A stretch of DNA of 64,000 nt from Mansonella perstans (taxonomy: Eukaryota > Nematoda > Chromadorea > Rhabditida > Onchocercidae). A program made the position numbers and the translations under genes. The notes beneath the pieces were generated by a model. It was given only the letters and a program-made list of their open reading frames with translations, was not told where the DNA came from and did not search any database. Shown here in pieces: positions 12,401 through 25,278 of the stretch (the stretch's first letter is position 1; the number at the start of each line of letters is the position of its first letter). The DNA lies in assembly GCA_037074765.1 (NCBI GenBank), contig JBAMDO010000005.1:62001-126000 (forward strand), read 5' to 3'.

Positions 12401-15400
12401 AAGCTCAGAAGAAATTTCATTCATTTCATTTCTGAAGGGATCCGCTCACATCTTGAATCGCATAGCCTGTAGCCCATTTCCCATTGCTTTTGCTGATTGT
12501 TACAACCTGAAATCAGCTTGTGATCACTCCGTGGAAATGTATTAGTCCCGTTAATTAATGCGACAGTGTCTTATAGCCTAATCTAGTGAGGCAATGCCAT
12601 GGCTTTTCAGATCATTGTATAATCCGTTGCTTCGCACTTCTAATGCAATGGCTGTTATTGTAGATGGTTTAGAAATCTCGTTGTGAAGTAATGATAATAA
12701 ACTATGTTTTTTCCTTTCCAATCTTTTTTGATATTTCTCTCTTCTTACTACTTCTTTTACATTTTTTATGATAAGATTTACAGAAATAAAATGAGTGGAT
12801 TGGCTATTGTAAATGCTTCTAAAGAGAAAAAAAGGAATTAATTTGATCGCATTATTTATAAAAATATTGGTTTTTGCAGTTAGAACTAATATATTTTCTC
12901 GGAGTGATCACAAACATATTGTAACATTCAACAAAAGCAGTGGAAGTAGAAAAGTATAGATTTCACAAAACTGATTAGCAGATAGGTATAAAAGCTAAAA
13001 ATTACAAGTGATTATAAAAGTCGTTTATGATAATACAAATGAATATTTCAGTTGATAGTTTCAGTGTCATCTTTCTGCAAAATATGGAGTTGAAGAAATA
13101 CGATTCCGCCTGGTTGTGTTAAGGGAAAAGTGGAAAAAACAATCATTCCGCGCTATTTTCATGGAAAGTCCGATGCAAAAAAAAAACACAAAAACCGTTG
13201 AGGATATTCAAGAAATTTCAGTATGCAGGTTTTTGCAATTTTTAATTAGTTTTTGTTTGATAGAACTTCTTCTATTGTCCGAGTGATCTCATGCATTTTT
13301 TTTCTTTCTCGTTTTTTCAAACAATAAAAATCATTGTGTTGAAACGGGGAAAAAAAATTCTGGATATAAATTTCGATTATTCAGGCATGCGCAAAATTAC
13401 GATAACATCTGCTGATGCATTCGTGCTTATTTTGATGTCAATGATGTGAATAGTTTCAAGCAGGTTCTTATGATTCCAGTTAAAATTCATTATATCCAAT
13501 GCAATGTGCGAGGCATTTTACACAAAAAATAGACCAGAAAAGTTTATATTCACGCAAAATCATAAATTCAAGTGACAAATATATGATCACAAATCGCGCA
13601 GCAGCGAAAAGATGCTCGACCAGCTGTTATTTTGGGAACAATTGTGATTCATCTCAAAAATTACTTAAATTGATGGCATACTCAGTAACTTTTCAGTAAT
13701 TGCATGAAAATTCTTAACATCAATTCAGTATCGCTCAGTTCTCTGAAGAAGACGATTTAGGTCTGTGAAGCAACAGTTCAAGCATGCATGCAACATTTAA
13801 GTTTCAATATAAGTAATGCTAAATCTTCTGTAAAAATGTACTATAAAATGGTAAAAATATTCCGAAGTGTTCTGAAAAAAATGATTTGCTGGATCAAAAA
13901 GTGAATTTGTAATAACATTTTTCATTGTTAAAATACTTCTGATGTATGTGGTCCAAAACACTTCAATATGTTTTTTGCAAACTTCAGTTTTTCTTATGTT
14001 TAACTATTAACTAAAAACGATTTCGCAAAGAAAGCCTTGTTTACGTGTGTTGTTATGACTTAATAGAACTGCTGAGCATTCTTCTGAATACACCTGCTTA
14101 TTTCTCGCTTCTATATTTTATTCTTCCAGCTTCTTCGGCATATCAGAATCGCAATTTATAAAATGTTGATTTTTCGCGGAAATTTTTTCCGTTAGTAGAC
14201 TAAACAGTGGAAATTGCAATCTCATGAGTTTTTGTCAACAAAGAAGCTTAATTAAAATTGGTCATTACGGATAAGTACTGTTGCTTCATTATTTAACCTG
14301 ATAGGGTAAGTGGTAAGAATAATTTCCAATCTTTTTTTGAAAGCAGGCACAAGTTTTAAAGTAATTTTGTTCTGAAAATTTCAAATATTACTTACTGAAA
14401 TTCGGATGAAAAAAGTTTGTTTCAGATTAAACAGATGGAGCAGCTATTTGTCTTATTCTTTTAAAAAATTCTCTGAGCTAATCAATGTTCTTATAAATTC
14501 TGAATCGTCACTCATGAAAATCATAGAAATTCATTTATGCACCTAGTAATTATTTTTCAAGCTCCCAAATTTGTTTGTCATTATTAAGCATTGCCTTTTT
14601 CAAAATGTGTTACTTCTTAATTACTGCCACTTTTAAACGAATAATTCTTCGAAATTTTGATAATGTGTGGAATTATATAAGCACCGTAATCCGTGAAGTT
14701 GAATGCCATTTGAATTGTTGCTTAATTTAAAATTTTGACAAGAAAACTGATTGCATTATAACTAATGGTTACCGAAGTAAAGGTAAAGTCCACAGAATTT
14801 TAATCGATCGAGCAGTCTTCTACGACATTCGGAGTACCAGTCATTAAGAAGAAATACCGTGCTGAAGAAGTACCAATAGGTGAAAACGATTATAAGATAT
14901 TATGGCTAGAAGTACTACTTTTACAGATTGCTATAAATACAATCATTGTGAACTGATGTTTATGCAAATTTCTTTAAATTGACGAGGCAGTTTAGAAATG
15001 CATCCTGAAGGAACAGTTTTGGTTGTACTCTTTGCAATCAAGTGCTGAAAGAAATTCATTGCAGGTGCAATACATTGATTCTGCAGAAAAAATTTTGTTA
15101 CTCTCGTCTGTTCATAGTACAAATATCCTTCTCACAAAATCAATCTCAATTCCAAGATTAAGATTAACTACTGCGTCAACGTTTTCTGATTGTATCTACT
15201 AGGAGTGTTAGTAATGTTATAAAGATTAAGAGCTTTTTAGCATACCTAAGTCATTGGGATTATGCTTAACTACAAATTACTCAGATGATTTCCGTTCTGT
15301 TCCAAATGTAGCAAATAATTACTGAAAAGATTAGAAATGCAAATGCAAACTATTGGAATCAATTAGCAAATTTTGTTTAGCTATTCGCAATTTCCCAGCC

Positions 15401-16842
15401 GATATCTATAAATTTATGGCATAAATAAATACATTGTGGCATTATAAGATCTGACCATCCGTTAGCCAAACAAACATGCTATACACGCTGAATTCCTTTC
15501 TATCCCTTGCCCATAATTTTGGAAAACTTATTTCCCTTTTGTAAACTAATCAAGTACCGAATGTACTCCAATAATGCATCTCGCTCTGGAAGTGGACATC
15601 CCCACATTACTGACAACTATTTGCAAAACTGACAAAGTGCGTAGAAAATTATCACGCAAATTATCTCAAAAGTACTTCTGATTAGTTACGATGAGATGTC
15701 GCTTAAGAAACTATAGGCAAACTGAAGGGAATGTGCAGAATGTTAATCTGTTATAGTCAGGCAGGCTGAGAGCACTTAAGGAACACATGTAAGCAACTTT
15801 CTAGTAAAAATTCTGCAATGGAAATAGTGGAAATCATGAAAAGATTGAAAAAATCCTGAATCTTTCCTTCCTTGATTAATTAGAGATGTTCGAAGAACAT
15901 GATTTAAAGATATGAAACATGTGATAGTTCAGCTGTAACCGGTTTTTGTTGAATGAAATGAATTTAAATCATGCACACGTAAGAATCCAGTCGGAAAATG
16001 TATAATCGTTTCCATGCTACAGCAAAATCTTCAATATCAACAATAAAAAGAATTGCAAAGATTTAATTTATAGTTTGCAGTAATCTATCATTGCAGAATT
16101 TTTCCCCTCTATGATATTGGCGAATATATGGATATAGTAACATATCTGGATTCATTAATACTGTGAAAAGGAATAAATTTGTCGTTTTGTAGGTGAGTCA
16201 AAACAATGATTTGTATCTTAAGGCGCTAAACTGACAAGTTCTTGATATCAGATAGTATAATTGGTCATGCCATATTTGTGTGGAAGAAAAATTTCTTGCT
16301 GTGGCCGCCAATTCATTTCTTAAACAGTCTCATGCAGTATACGAAGAGAAGGAGCGTGAATCAATGATCATTTTTTACGGTGTCTTTCGTAGCAGTATTT
16401 ACAATGATAAATCTTAAAGGTCTTCAGGATAACAGAGAAGGTATGAATAAATAGAATATTGATATTACTGTCGTGTTGATATGTGATGAGCGCTGACTCA
16501 GAAATGTTTCATTTGTAAGGTCATCATCGTCTATCAAAGCCGCGTCATCTCAATGCACATAAATAACATAGATAATTTTCAAGACAGCTCCCAGTGGATC
16601 TTGAATGACCAAGGACCTTTGAGATAGGGGAATTGATGAAACTAAGAATATTTCTGTACAAGATAACGTGGATTCTCTTTACCTTCACCTGCATTGAGGG
16701 GTCTATACAAGTAACAAAAATACACAGAGGTTATCCAGCAATGGTTATAGGATGTGTGATACAGTGGACCTGAAATGGCTAATTATTTGACCAATACCTA
16801 CAAGCGATAAATGAGCTTATCTTACTCGTCGCTTGCAGGGAT

Positions 16843-17049
16843 GTGAATGTAGTCTTCTATGTATGCAGGTGTATGTGTTTGTTAATCGTTCTGTGCATTG
16901 CTGTAACTTTGTCTTTGTGTATACCCTTCGTCTCCGCAACCGTAGCAGCGACGGAGACAGCGACCACGACCATAACGAAAGAGGAGGACAGTGCGGAGTT
17001 GCTGCGCACCATCATTTCATCTCATCACACACCCATACATTTTGTCTAA
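16843..17049 (+). other. upstream ORF, 68 codons, with a signal-peptide-like start
   Basis: An ATG-initiated frame encodes a hydrophobic start (CLLIVLCIAVTLSLC...) followed by a Thr-rich, acidic tail, and ends in TAA 21 bases before the start codon of the claudin-like protein, in the same frame. Local GC content is higher than in the surrounding desert. It is either a uORF in the 5' leader of that gene or a chance frame; a short secreted peptide is also possible. I do not recognise the peptide. Confidence 0.3.
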
Positions 17050-17070
17050 GGGCTGTCACCGTGTGCGGTC

Positions 17071-20000
17071 ATGTGGTCCTCGCCTTTACTACTGTCCCTC
17101 ACAAGCGTTTTTGGCCTACTTGGTTTGGCGTTGATCACATTGGCTTTGGCTACCGACTCATGGACCGATTATCAGGTATCATCCTTTTCCATTATCTCGT
17201 ATAATCATTTTTTACCGATTCAATCTGTTTTCTACTGAAAATTAATTTGTAGTGACAATGACCTTCGTCTTCAATTCCTTAGCGCAATTCTTTTAACATC
17301 GTTGAATGAATTTCTATCATTGGTTGTTTAGTGAACTGCTAAGGAGTGCAGCAATATATGTCATCTAATTAACGCTGATGTAACAATCTAATATAACTTG
17401 AGGCTTTATTACCATTCCTTGACCATATCTTTGTCAAAATCCAGACTGCATAGTTCTTACAATAATTATTCATGTTATTTTCATGTACATCATTATGTTC
17501 ATCCGTTTTCATCCAGTTTTGTTAATCATTATTACCTGCCATTAAATTCATAATTGGTTTGTGGTTAACTAAAAGATTATATATGCGCATTCCCTCATTA
17601 ACTAGCTTGTACACTTTGGAATGCTTTCATTAAAAAGCTAAAATTTTAATGCTGAATCTTTCTCTTGGGTATTCAAAATCAGAAAAACAAACACCAATTT
17701 CATAGTCTGGTAGTGATGTCTTATCGAGGCGCCTCATGTAACCCATTCAAAACTCAACGAGCACTTTACATGTATCAAAGATGCTGAAAAACAGTGCGTG
17801 TTTGCTAAAAACTATGTTTCGTTTTTCAGAGAGCTTGTTCTTAAATAAATTGCTAGTTTCTTTACTTTTTTCTTTTTGCATCGAAGAAAAGGTAATCGGA
17901 AAAAATTTTGCCTCAACTGAAAGTGTTTAACGAAAAATTTTCAGCCTTAATTTTTACTTTCTTGAAACATCTGACCATCCTCCCATCCAGTCTCATTACT
18001 TTATAGACATTATCAAATCATTATCACTACACCATGCATGGAAATAGAAGTCATCGGTTGTTTCATACTTTTTTTATAAGAATCAAATTCTGCAGCGTTC
18101 AAAAAATCTCCTAATTAATTTCCCAAACAGTCCACCACTGAAAAATTTATCGGCTTTTGATAAAATATCACCTCTCAGACTTATTGTGTAATACCTTGGA
18201 ATTCCACAATATGGGTTTGCAAAATACTGTAATAGAAAAATACATTTATATTGTCCGTTTGTGGTCTATATTATGATTTTACCCCAACTCGAAGCAGTCG
18301 TAATGATAACAACTTCCACGACAAATGGATTTCTTGGAATATTCATAATCTTCAAAAATCATACCAGAATTAGTAGGTTCCTTTCCTTGCACGAATTGAC
18401 ATGTTCAGCAATAAAATTTTGTCAGTCGCTCCTGAACTCTACTGTGTTTGGGATGATAAATACAAATAGCATATTAAATTATTAAGTAAAATTTTGCAGG
18501 AAAATAATATCACCTATACATTGAAAATTGAAGCTTCTTAAAATGAGTTCCGCACTGAAAGAGCACTAATTAGTAGTACAGAAATTTTTCCGAAAGCAAA
18601 ATATGTTTCATTGTAATTTTATACTATTTTCTAGACAACACAATCCACAAAAACTATCTTGTAAATTCTTCATCATTGCTTTTGCTACAATTCATGCGAC
18701 AGCAAAAAGTTCATAAAAATTCATATTTAACTTTACTTGAAAGTGGAGTTCAAGTTCTCGAATAAAATATCCCAAGACCTAGATCTTTCACTCCCCTCAT
18801 GTATTGTACCGCGACAAATTTGAGTTTTCTAGATTTAATGTTTAAATAAAATTAACTACTCACTTTTTTTGGTATTTACATAATTTAAAAAAATAATAAG
18901 CAATTTAGCCATTTTTTCGTCTCACCAATTTTCGTTTATATGAAGATTTTTTTTTTTAAATCTTCAAAACTCCTTCTAAATTTCTGCTAAAAATTTAAAT
19001 TAAAATTCCTACTTAATGCGAACAGTGTTTGGTTTGCATTCAAAATGAGCACTTCAAATAAAACGTTCAAGCAAAAAGACTGTGACAAAATGTCAAAGGG
19101 AATTTTCTGAGAAGCGAACGACAATTCAATAATAATTGCCTGAAATGAAAGGCAAAAATTTTGAAAGAATTCAATTGAGACTAATTCAAGAAAGCGTAGG
19201 AACTTTTTTGAATTTTGGAATTGTATCTTTCGCCTAAGCCATATATTTTGCTAAACTTTGATGATAGTAATAGATTGTGCGAGATAGCACTGCGTGGTTT
19301 TCCATAAAATATAAGTCTTGAAACGTGAGAGTCGGTATCGCTTAGACTTCAGTAACTAGAAGCAAGGTCTATTGATCAGCATTGAACTGAAGAGATTGAA
19401 ATTTTGCGGTAATGTCATTATTTATTTATATTAATAGCTAATTAGTGTGAGTTCAAAATTAATTGGATTATTTGTTTTGATATTGCAGGTAAATCGACGA
19501 GAAATAATCAATGCCATGAATCGAAATACGGATTTAAATGCTCGTTTAAAAGACAATGTTGTAAGGAATCCGCTGTATTTTTCACGCAGTTACGGTCTCT
19601 TCCTTGTTTGCTTTTCGGATGCTGTACCCTCAGGTAACAAATTTATACAATTTATGCTTTATACTCACTTAATGAAGATGCTAATACACTCGATTTCATA
19701 TTTTTAATGACAGCCTTTCACAATCAGTCACATTAATGGTGAAGATTCGATATTATCATAGTTGAAGATAGACTTTAAATTACTTATCTTCGTTGATATT
19801 GTTTAATTATTTTAGCGATTGGAAATTTTACAGTTAGAGAAAGTGCATCGTGTAGGAAATTTATTTATAGCTTGTAGATTGGAATAATTGGTAGGATAAA
19901 GAGTATCAATTTTTTTGTACTGAGGTGCTTTGCCATCACGCTATCCATACTTTTCGTTGTCTAGAAATGTCAAGTAGAGTATAGTGCTGCTGTTAAATTT

Positions 20001-23000
20001 TAAATTTCATCCCGCTTTTGTTTCGAAATGAAGCCTTGTGTATGAACGAAGAATCCATAACAACTAATCAAAATTTTACGAAAGGAAATAATCATACTTC
20101 AATCTTAGATACCACATTCCCTTTTGGTAGAAGTATAATTTCGAATATACCTGCGATAAGAGAATATCGATTCAACTACTTAACAACAAGGCAAAAAGAA
20201 AGATGAATCAGAATAAATAATATGAATTAATAATTTGAAGTTCGAACTTATATTGAAATTTTGAAACTTGATCAAAAGTCTTCTCAGATATCGGAAGCTT
20301 TTCCAAATTTGGCTCACCATGCATTTGGAACGATGACTATCATCCTTCGGAAGTAGCATATGAGAAATACGACAGCTTACAAAGATATCGTTATTATGCG
20401 ATGTGGGGTGCTGCGATACTATATCTTTTGGGATTAGTTGTGTTCATCATTTGTTCAATATTCGGTATGATTGGTTGTTGGCGAAGAAGCACAAAAATAG
20501 TTCTTACGACTGCATTGCTTATGCTTTTCTCAGGTAACGTCCATTAATTCTTCCATTTTTCAATTATATTTAATTACACCAATTTTTTTTTCATTTCTTT
20601 CTTCCTTTCATTGTAAAACATTTTCCGTGGAAGAAACTTAACGTTTAATTGATTTTTCAAAAATGGTTTAGGATATCATTTCTGATTGCCAGCTGCATCA
20701 TGAACTCGTATTACATTATGGTAGCTTGAGCAGTTCTCTGTTGTCCCTTATTAGTGACTTTCCGAACATTCTCGTGAACATGATGGGTTGATTTATATTT
20801 AGGGTTCACGATTCTTTATTCATGGCTTAATTACCCAACTGTCAATTTACAGCTGCATGCTATTCAGTGCCGTGCCAATTTTACTAACTGTGATTGGACA
20901 CAACTCATGCTAATAGTTCCAGAATGTATCTCACTTTTCTTTGTATGGTTTGACTATAACCACTTTATACCGTATTCAATGTTCAGGGTGGAATGTAGGA
21001 GAATTTTGAGATGAAAGAATCCCTTGAATTCTTGGTCTAATCATTACAACGACTCGGCTTTAAAAAATTTTAATTTTGGAATTTTAACCACGAGATATGA
21101 CAAAATACTCTAGAAAGGCGGCTGTAAAATTAAAATTCGAACAACAAATTGACCTAAATGTAAAGTTCACTGCATTCATTTTTTATTGAGCATCACTATC
21201 ATTTGAACCTAATTATTCTAATTCCACAACTATCATTGCACTACAATTGCTGAGAAGGTGGGAGGCACAGGTTTGACTAGATTGTCGATTTCATATCTGT
21301 GATCCTACATCAAATTGCTTAGTCTTGAATCGATTTCAAAAAATTTGATACAATGATATGTGGAGACATAAGTTCAGGTATTAAATAGTATTGAATTTCA
21401 TGCTTTATTTTGGAAATTTATCAAGAAATTGGTGCTAACTTTGAGAAGTTGTGCGGATTCATATGTTTAAAATAATGTGAATTTATTTCATGCGTGTGTT
21501 TCATGATGGGAGAAATGAAGTCGCCGCAATTTAATAGTTGAGGAAAAAATCTTTTCTGTGTGGCGCATTATTTGCAGGAAACGTTTAAAAAAATTATTGT
21601 TATGTACAAATTTTTGAATAAACATTTATGTTCAGCAATAAATTGATGGTATTCCTTTTTTTAAGAATTTGGTTAAATTAGGAGGAATTTTTGAAATTAT
21701 GCATAAATTTCAGTAATGTTCCTTGCTGGTTCAATGGCATGCTGGCATTTGGTTAATTATCTGGAAAGGCATGTACTCGATGCGCCACCTTTTTACAAAT
21801 CTTGGGAGCCAGTAAGCTTACTAAATTATTAAGACAATCAAAAAAAAGAGAATTTTCGATTTATATTTTTATAAGAATGAATAATGAGTGATTTGCAGTA
21901 AATGAACAAAGAAAAATTTGCAGATTCTGAAGCAAGGGACACGATTCAATTATGGTTGGTCCTATGTAGTATCCTGGGTTGGTATTGCATTTATACTACT
22001 TGCATCAACATTCATGCTATTATCCTACAAAAAAATCAAGGTTAATTCTGATTTTTTGAAAATCTAACACTTCACCATTGCTTGTTCATTTCTCAAATTC
22101 CAGTTAACATTTCGGAGCAATTATCATCTATTAATAGCCAAAATATTTTCGTGATATAACGCAGGTCATTTTTTTTATTGTTCATTTTCAACAACTTGTC
22201 CTTTATGCTTTATTTTGTTCTCATTTAATGCATACTTAATCGTTCCATTATCATTTCTTTCACGCTAATAAAAAGAAATATTTGTCGATCAAATGAAAAA
22301 AGAAAACAGTGTGCATGTTACACACATACGTTCATCCATATCATTGTTCCGTTATTTTCTTTTCCACTTTCTCGAAAATACAGTGGAATATTGATAGATC
22401 ATCATCAACAGTTCATTCCTTACTGTGTTCAGCAAACTATTGCATGCATGAATAACGCGCAGCATTTTGATCACTTTTATATGGCCTAATGTCCATTTTG
22501 TATTTATGGTTGATGTAGGACGGTTTCTATTTCTAAATCCAAAATTGTGATCTTTTGCGCTACACAAAAGGCCTTGAACTCAGCTGACATCGGCGATGCT
22601 CAAAAATTCCATCGCATATGCCGCAGGTTCAACATTTCAGTCTTTCCTATTTATTTTCCTTCCTCATATTTCGTATTTTATTCAGCCTATACAACATTCT
22701 TTCTTATCTTAATGTCTCCCCATAATTTATTTAAAGAAAAAGGTGAAGAAAATACTGGGGCAAACTGTGCATATACAGATTACACATACATACACCGAGG
22801 TGACCATGAAATTATTGTAGATGAAATTATCGCTATCTCACCACCTTCTTGTCTTTCTCTTTTTCCATTCCCGTTATCATTTATATTTCTACTGTAGTAT
22901 TAAATCTCGAAACCAGTAACAAATAAACTATTGCATTAAACAGTAGAAAGAATAAGCCAAACAGAAGCAAATTGAAAGAGACTTTGTGAAAACAGGAAGC

Positions 23001-23748
23001 TATTTGTGACACCCAAACTTATTTCCTTCAGTTTGTCAATCCCCACTCTGTAGTGGATATGAATCTCCTTTTCGTTCATGTACATATCAGAAAATATTAG
23101 AAAAAAAAAATCTCTTGTTTCTATTTTCATTTATATTGTTATTGTAGCATTAAATCATTGGAAAAAAAGACAGTTGAAAATTTTCTGCCAAAAATATGAT
23201 ACCGAATTTGAAATTTGAAATCGACTAATTTTAACTTTAAATAACGACTTCCGAAAACAAAAGATGCTAGTCACTTTGAATCAGTTCTCTGTTATAACGT
23301 TTCTTCCTTCCCACATGACCTGATTCAATTCCTCAGCATACAACCCGCTCATCCCAGAACTTTCATCCCACTTTAAACTTTATTTCTTGAACTCCCTCTG
23401 CATCTTTTTCTCATTTCCTACTTTCCGTCGGTATTATTTCGACATTCATTCAAAAGTGAATAATGAATACAACTCTCAAAAAATTTCTATTCACTTGATT
23501 GACAAATCGATGTCAACAGACGCTTGAAAATGAGTTCGAAAATACTTAACTTTCAGGAGGAAGAAGAACGAGCTTTTGAAGCAAAACACGGCGCATATAT
23601 GATGCCAAATTACTACGACAAGTCTTCAACAATGGTGCCGTATGGATATAGCACATATGGCGGTTATCCAACCGCGTATCCAGCTGCATACTATGGCCAG
23701 TACCCGGTAGGTACGGGATACTATGGGTATATGACATATGGCCGCTGA
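17071..23748 (+). CDS. claudin/PMP22-superfamily four-transmembrane protein, 6 exons, 300 aa
   Basis: Exons 17071-17175, 19489-19633, 20288-20533, 21714-21811, 21924-22040 and 23557-23748 join in phase. Hydrophobic spans at about residues 4-28, 119-142, 152-178 and 212-234 give four helices. The first extracellular loop carries the superfamily's spaced markers: Trp31 soon after helix 1, Gly71-Leu72-Phe73 with Cys76 (the usual W-GLW-C-C pattern with Phe for Trp), then Cys95. The cytoplasmic tail after KKIKEEEERAF is rich in Tyr, Gly, Pro and Ala (YGGYPTAYPAAYYGQYPVG). Claudin-like proteins act in septate junctions or as channel/synaptic auxiliary subunits; which applies here cannot be told. 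The start was chosen as the first ATG after an in-frame TAA. Introns are long (2.3 kb and 1.5 kb), unlike the neighbouring genes. Confidence 0.8.
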
Positions 23749-25278
23749 CACCGATGGAACAATAATCCATATCGATATTATCGAGCACTGCCTCGTCTCA
23801 TCGCCAGCACTGTAGCATTTGTAGAATAATTCCTCCAAAAAACAAGTAGCATAACTGCTGCTAGTAAAAATTTATCATCTTCCAGATACCAAAACCGTTT
23901 TGAATTTTGTAGATGAATACCAGGCTATGCTTTATGAATGTAACGTGAGAGAGCAAGTTGGTGAGATTATAAAGAGTTGGTTTACCTAAATTTCATGCCA
24001 CTTTGCTCAGACTTCATTACTAACCATTCAGTTCATTAATGACATCGATAAGACTGCATCATAATAGTACGGGTCAATTTGAGACAATATCTAATTTGGT
24101 CGGTTAAATGCATTAAATCCGGACAGAGTTCCACCTTTCAACATACACCTTGAAATTCATCTTTCTTATCAATTTCAAAGAAGAAACCCCTGTCCTAAAA
24201 ATATGATCAACGAGATTGAAATTACAACCTAGCCTGGGATTCATGGAAGAAATTTTATGACTTGGAAATTTGAATGCACCAACTGACAAGAACTTTATCG
24301 GACTATAAGTTTATTTAATGCGCCATCGTTCTCATTGTTATCAAAACAACCGTTTGTTCGTGACATCTTGTTAACATTAACATTGTCCATACATTGCCAT
24401 CAGTTGTCCACACTCAGTACTTGTAAAAAATCGCTATCAGTCACATTCATCTACAATTTCTCTAAGATATATATATACTTTATACCTCAAGATGTAAAAA
24501 AAAAAAAAACATCCACACAAAGAACGAAGGACATAGAATACCTTTGAATTTTATTGCCCAGATTTTATTTTTTTAGCTAATAGATTCTGATTCACATCAC
24601 TGTAATGAGTCAGCACAACAAAAGTTCCCATCAAAACTCATTTACTGTTGGAAATTTAAAACCACAAATACGTAAAAAAAAAATCAACCGAAACAAATAG
24701 AAAATATGAATCTTAACGTAAATTCCCATTACTAACAATAAGAAATAGTGATTGCAAAGTGGCGTTTTATCTTTCAAAGCGTGCAAATGCTTTATATTAA
24801 AATTCAAAGCATAGGTTTTGAATATTTGGAAGGATTCCCAGTATGTTGAGAATTCTAAGGACTAAAAAATGTAATTAATAAGAAGGCAACACGATAACAT
24901 GTCGCACTTTGCAAATATAGTTGCACTAAGCTGCTTTTCATCTCGCATATTAAAACATCAATTTGCGTTCACTTCTTCATCTTTCCCAGTATTATTATTA
25001 AGCGCTTTTTTATTGTGCCAGCCCTCTGCAACATAATTATGTTAAAGTACCATACTGGTTCCTTTATTACTAACGAACTTTTCCGAAGGTAAATGTAAAA
25101 GAATAAAACAAACGCATTAGAATCATTGAACTATGTTTCGTCATTTTGAGCCGCATGTTTCTTATCAGTAATGTAATTTGTATATTATCATTATGCCTGT
25201 ATAATTGTTCTATTTGTTCTATTTAGATCGTTTTGAATAATTATATAAATCATTATCTTATGTGGAAGACTGAAAATT
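23749..25278. other. intergenic between convergent genes
   Basis: This stretch separates the 3' ends of the claudin-like gene (plus) and the GTPBP1-like gene (minus). It has homopolymer runs and no supported exon. I looked for a further 3' exon of the GTPBP1-like gene here and found none that keeps the frame for more than a few codons. Confidence 0.5.

Larger units (their letters stand above)
8353..17070. other. gene desert
   Basis: About 8.7 kb of AT-rich sequence with no convincing exon on either strand. Open frames are short, low-complexity and lack protein resemblance. It contains a (TA)n tract at 8755-8769 and a two-copy 28-bp tandem repeat at 9411-9462. Its last 250 bases carry an upstream ORF of the next gene. 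Promoters for the flanking divergent genes (suz12 minus, claudin-like plus) should lie near its two ends, and non-coding 5' exons of the claudin-like gene could be hidden here. Confidence 0.5.

Noticed and set aside
16833..17204. 123-codon ORF overlapping exon 1 of the claudin-like gene
   Set aside because: It lies in another frame from the spliced gene; the peptide is composition-driven and its frame does not continue into later exons.
22547..22897. 116-codon plus-strand ORF inside the last intron of the claudin-like gene
   Set aside because: Low-complexity, hydrophobic and Ser/Phe-rich without family resemblance; neighbouring exons splice across it in phase.
22878..23160. two similar 30-base stretches (TCATTTATATT...GTAG.ATTAAATC) about 250 bp apart in an intron
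   Set aside because: Short, AT-rich and imperfect, so chance similarity is likely.
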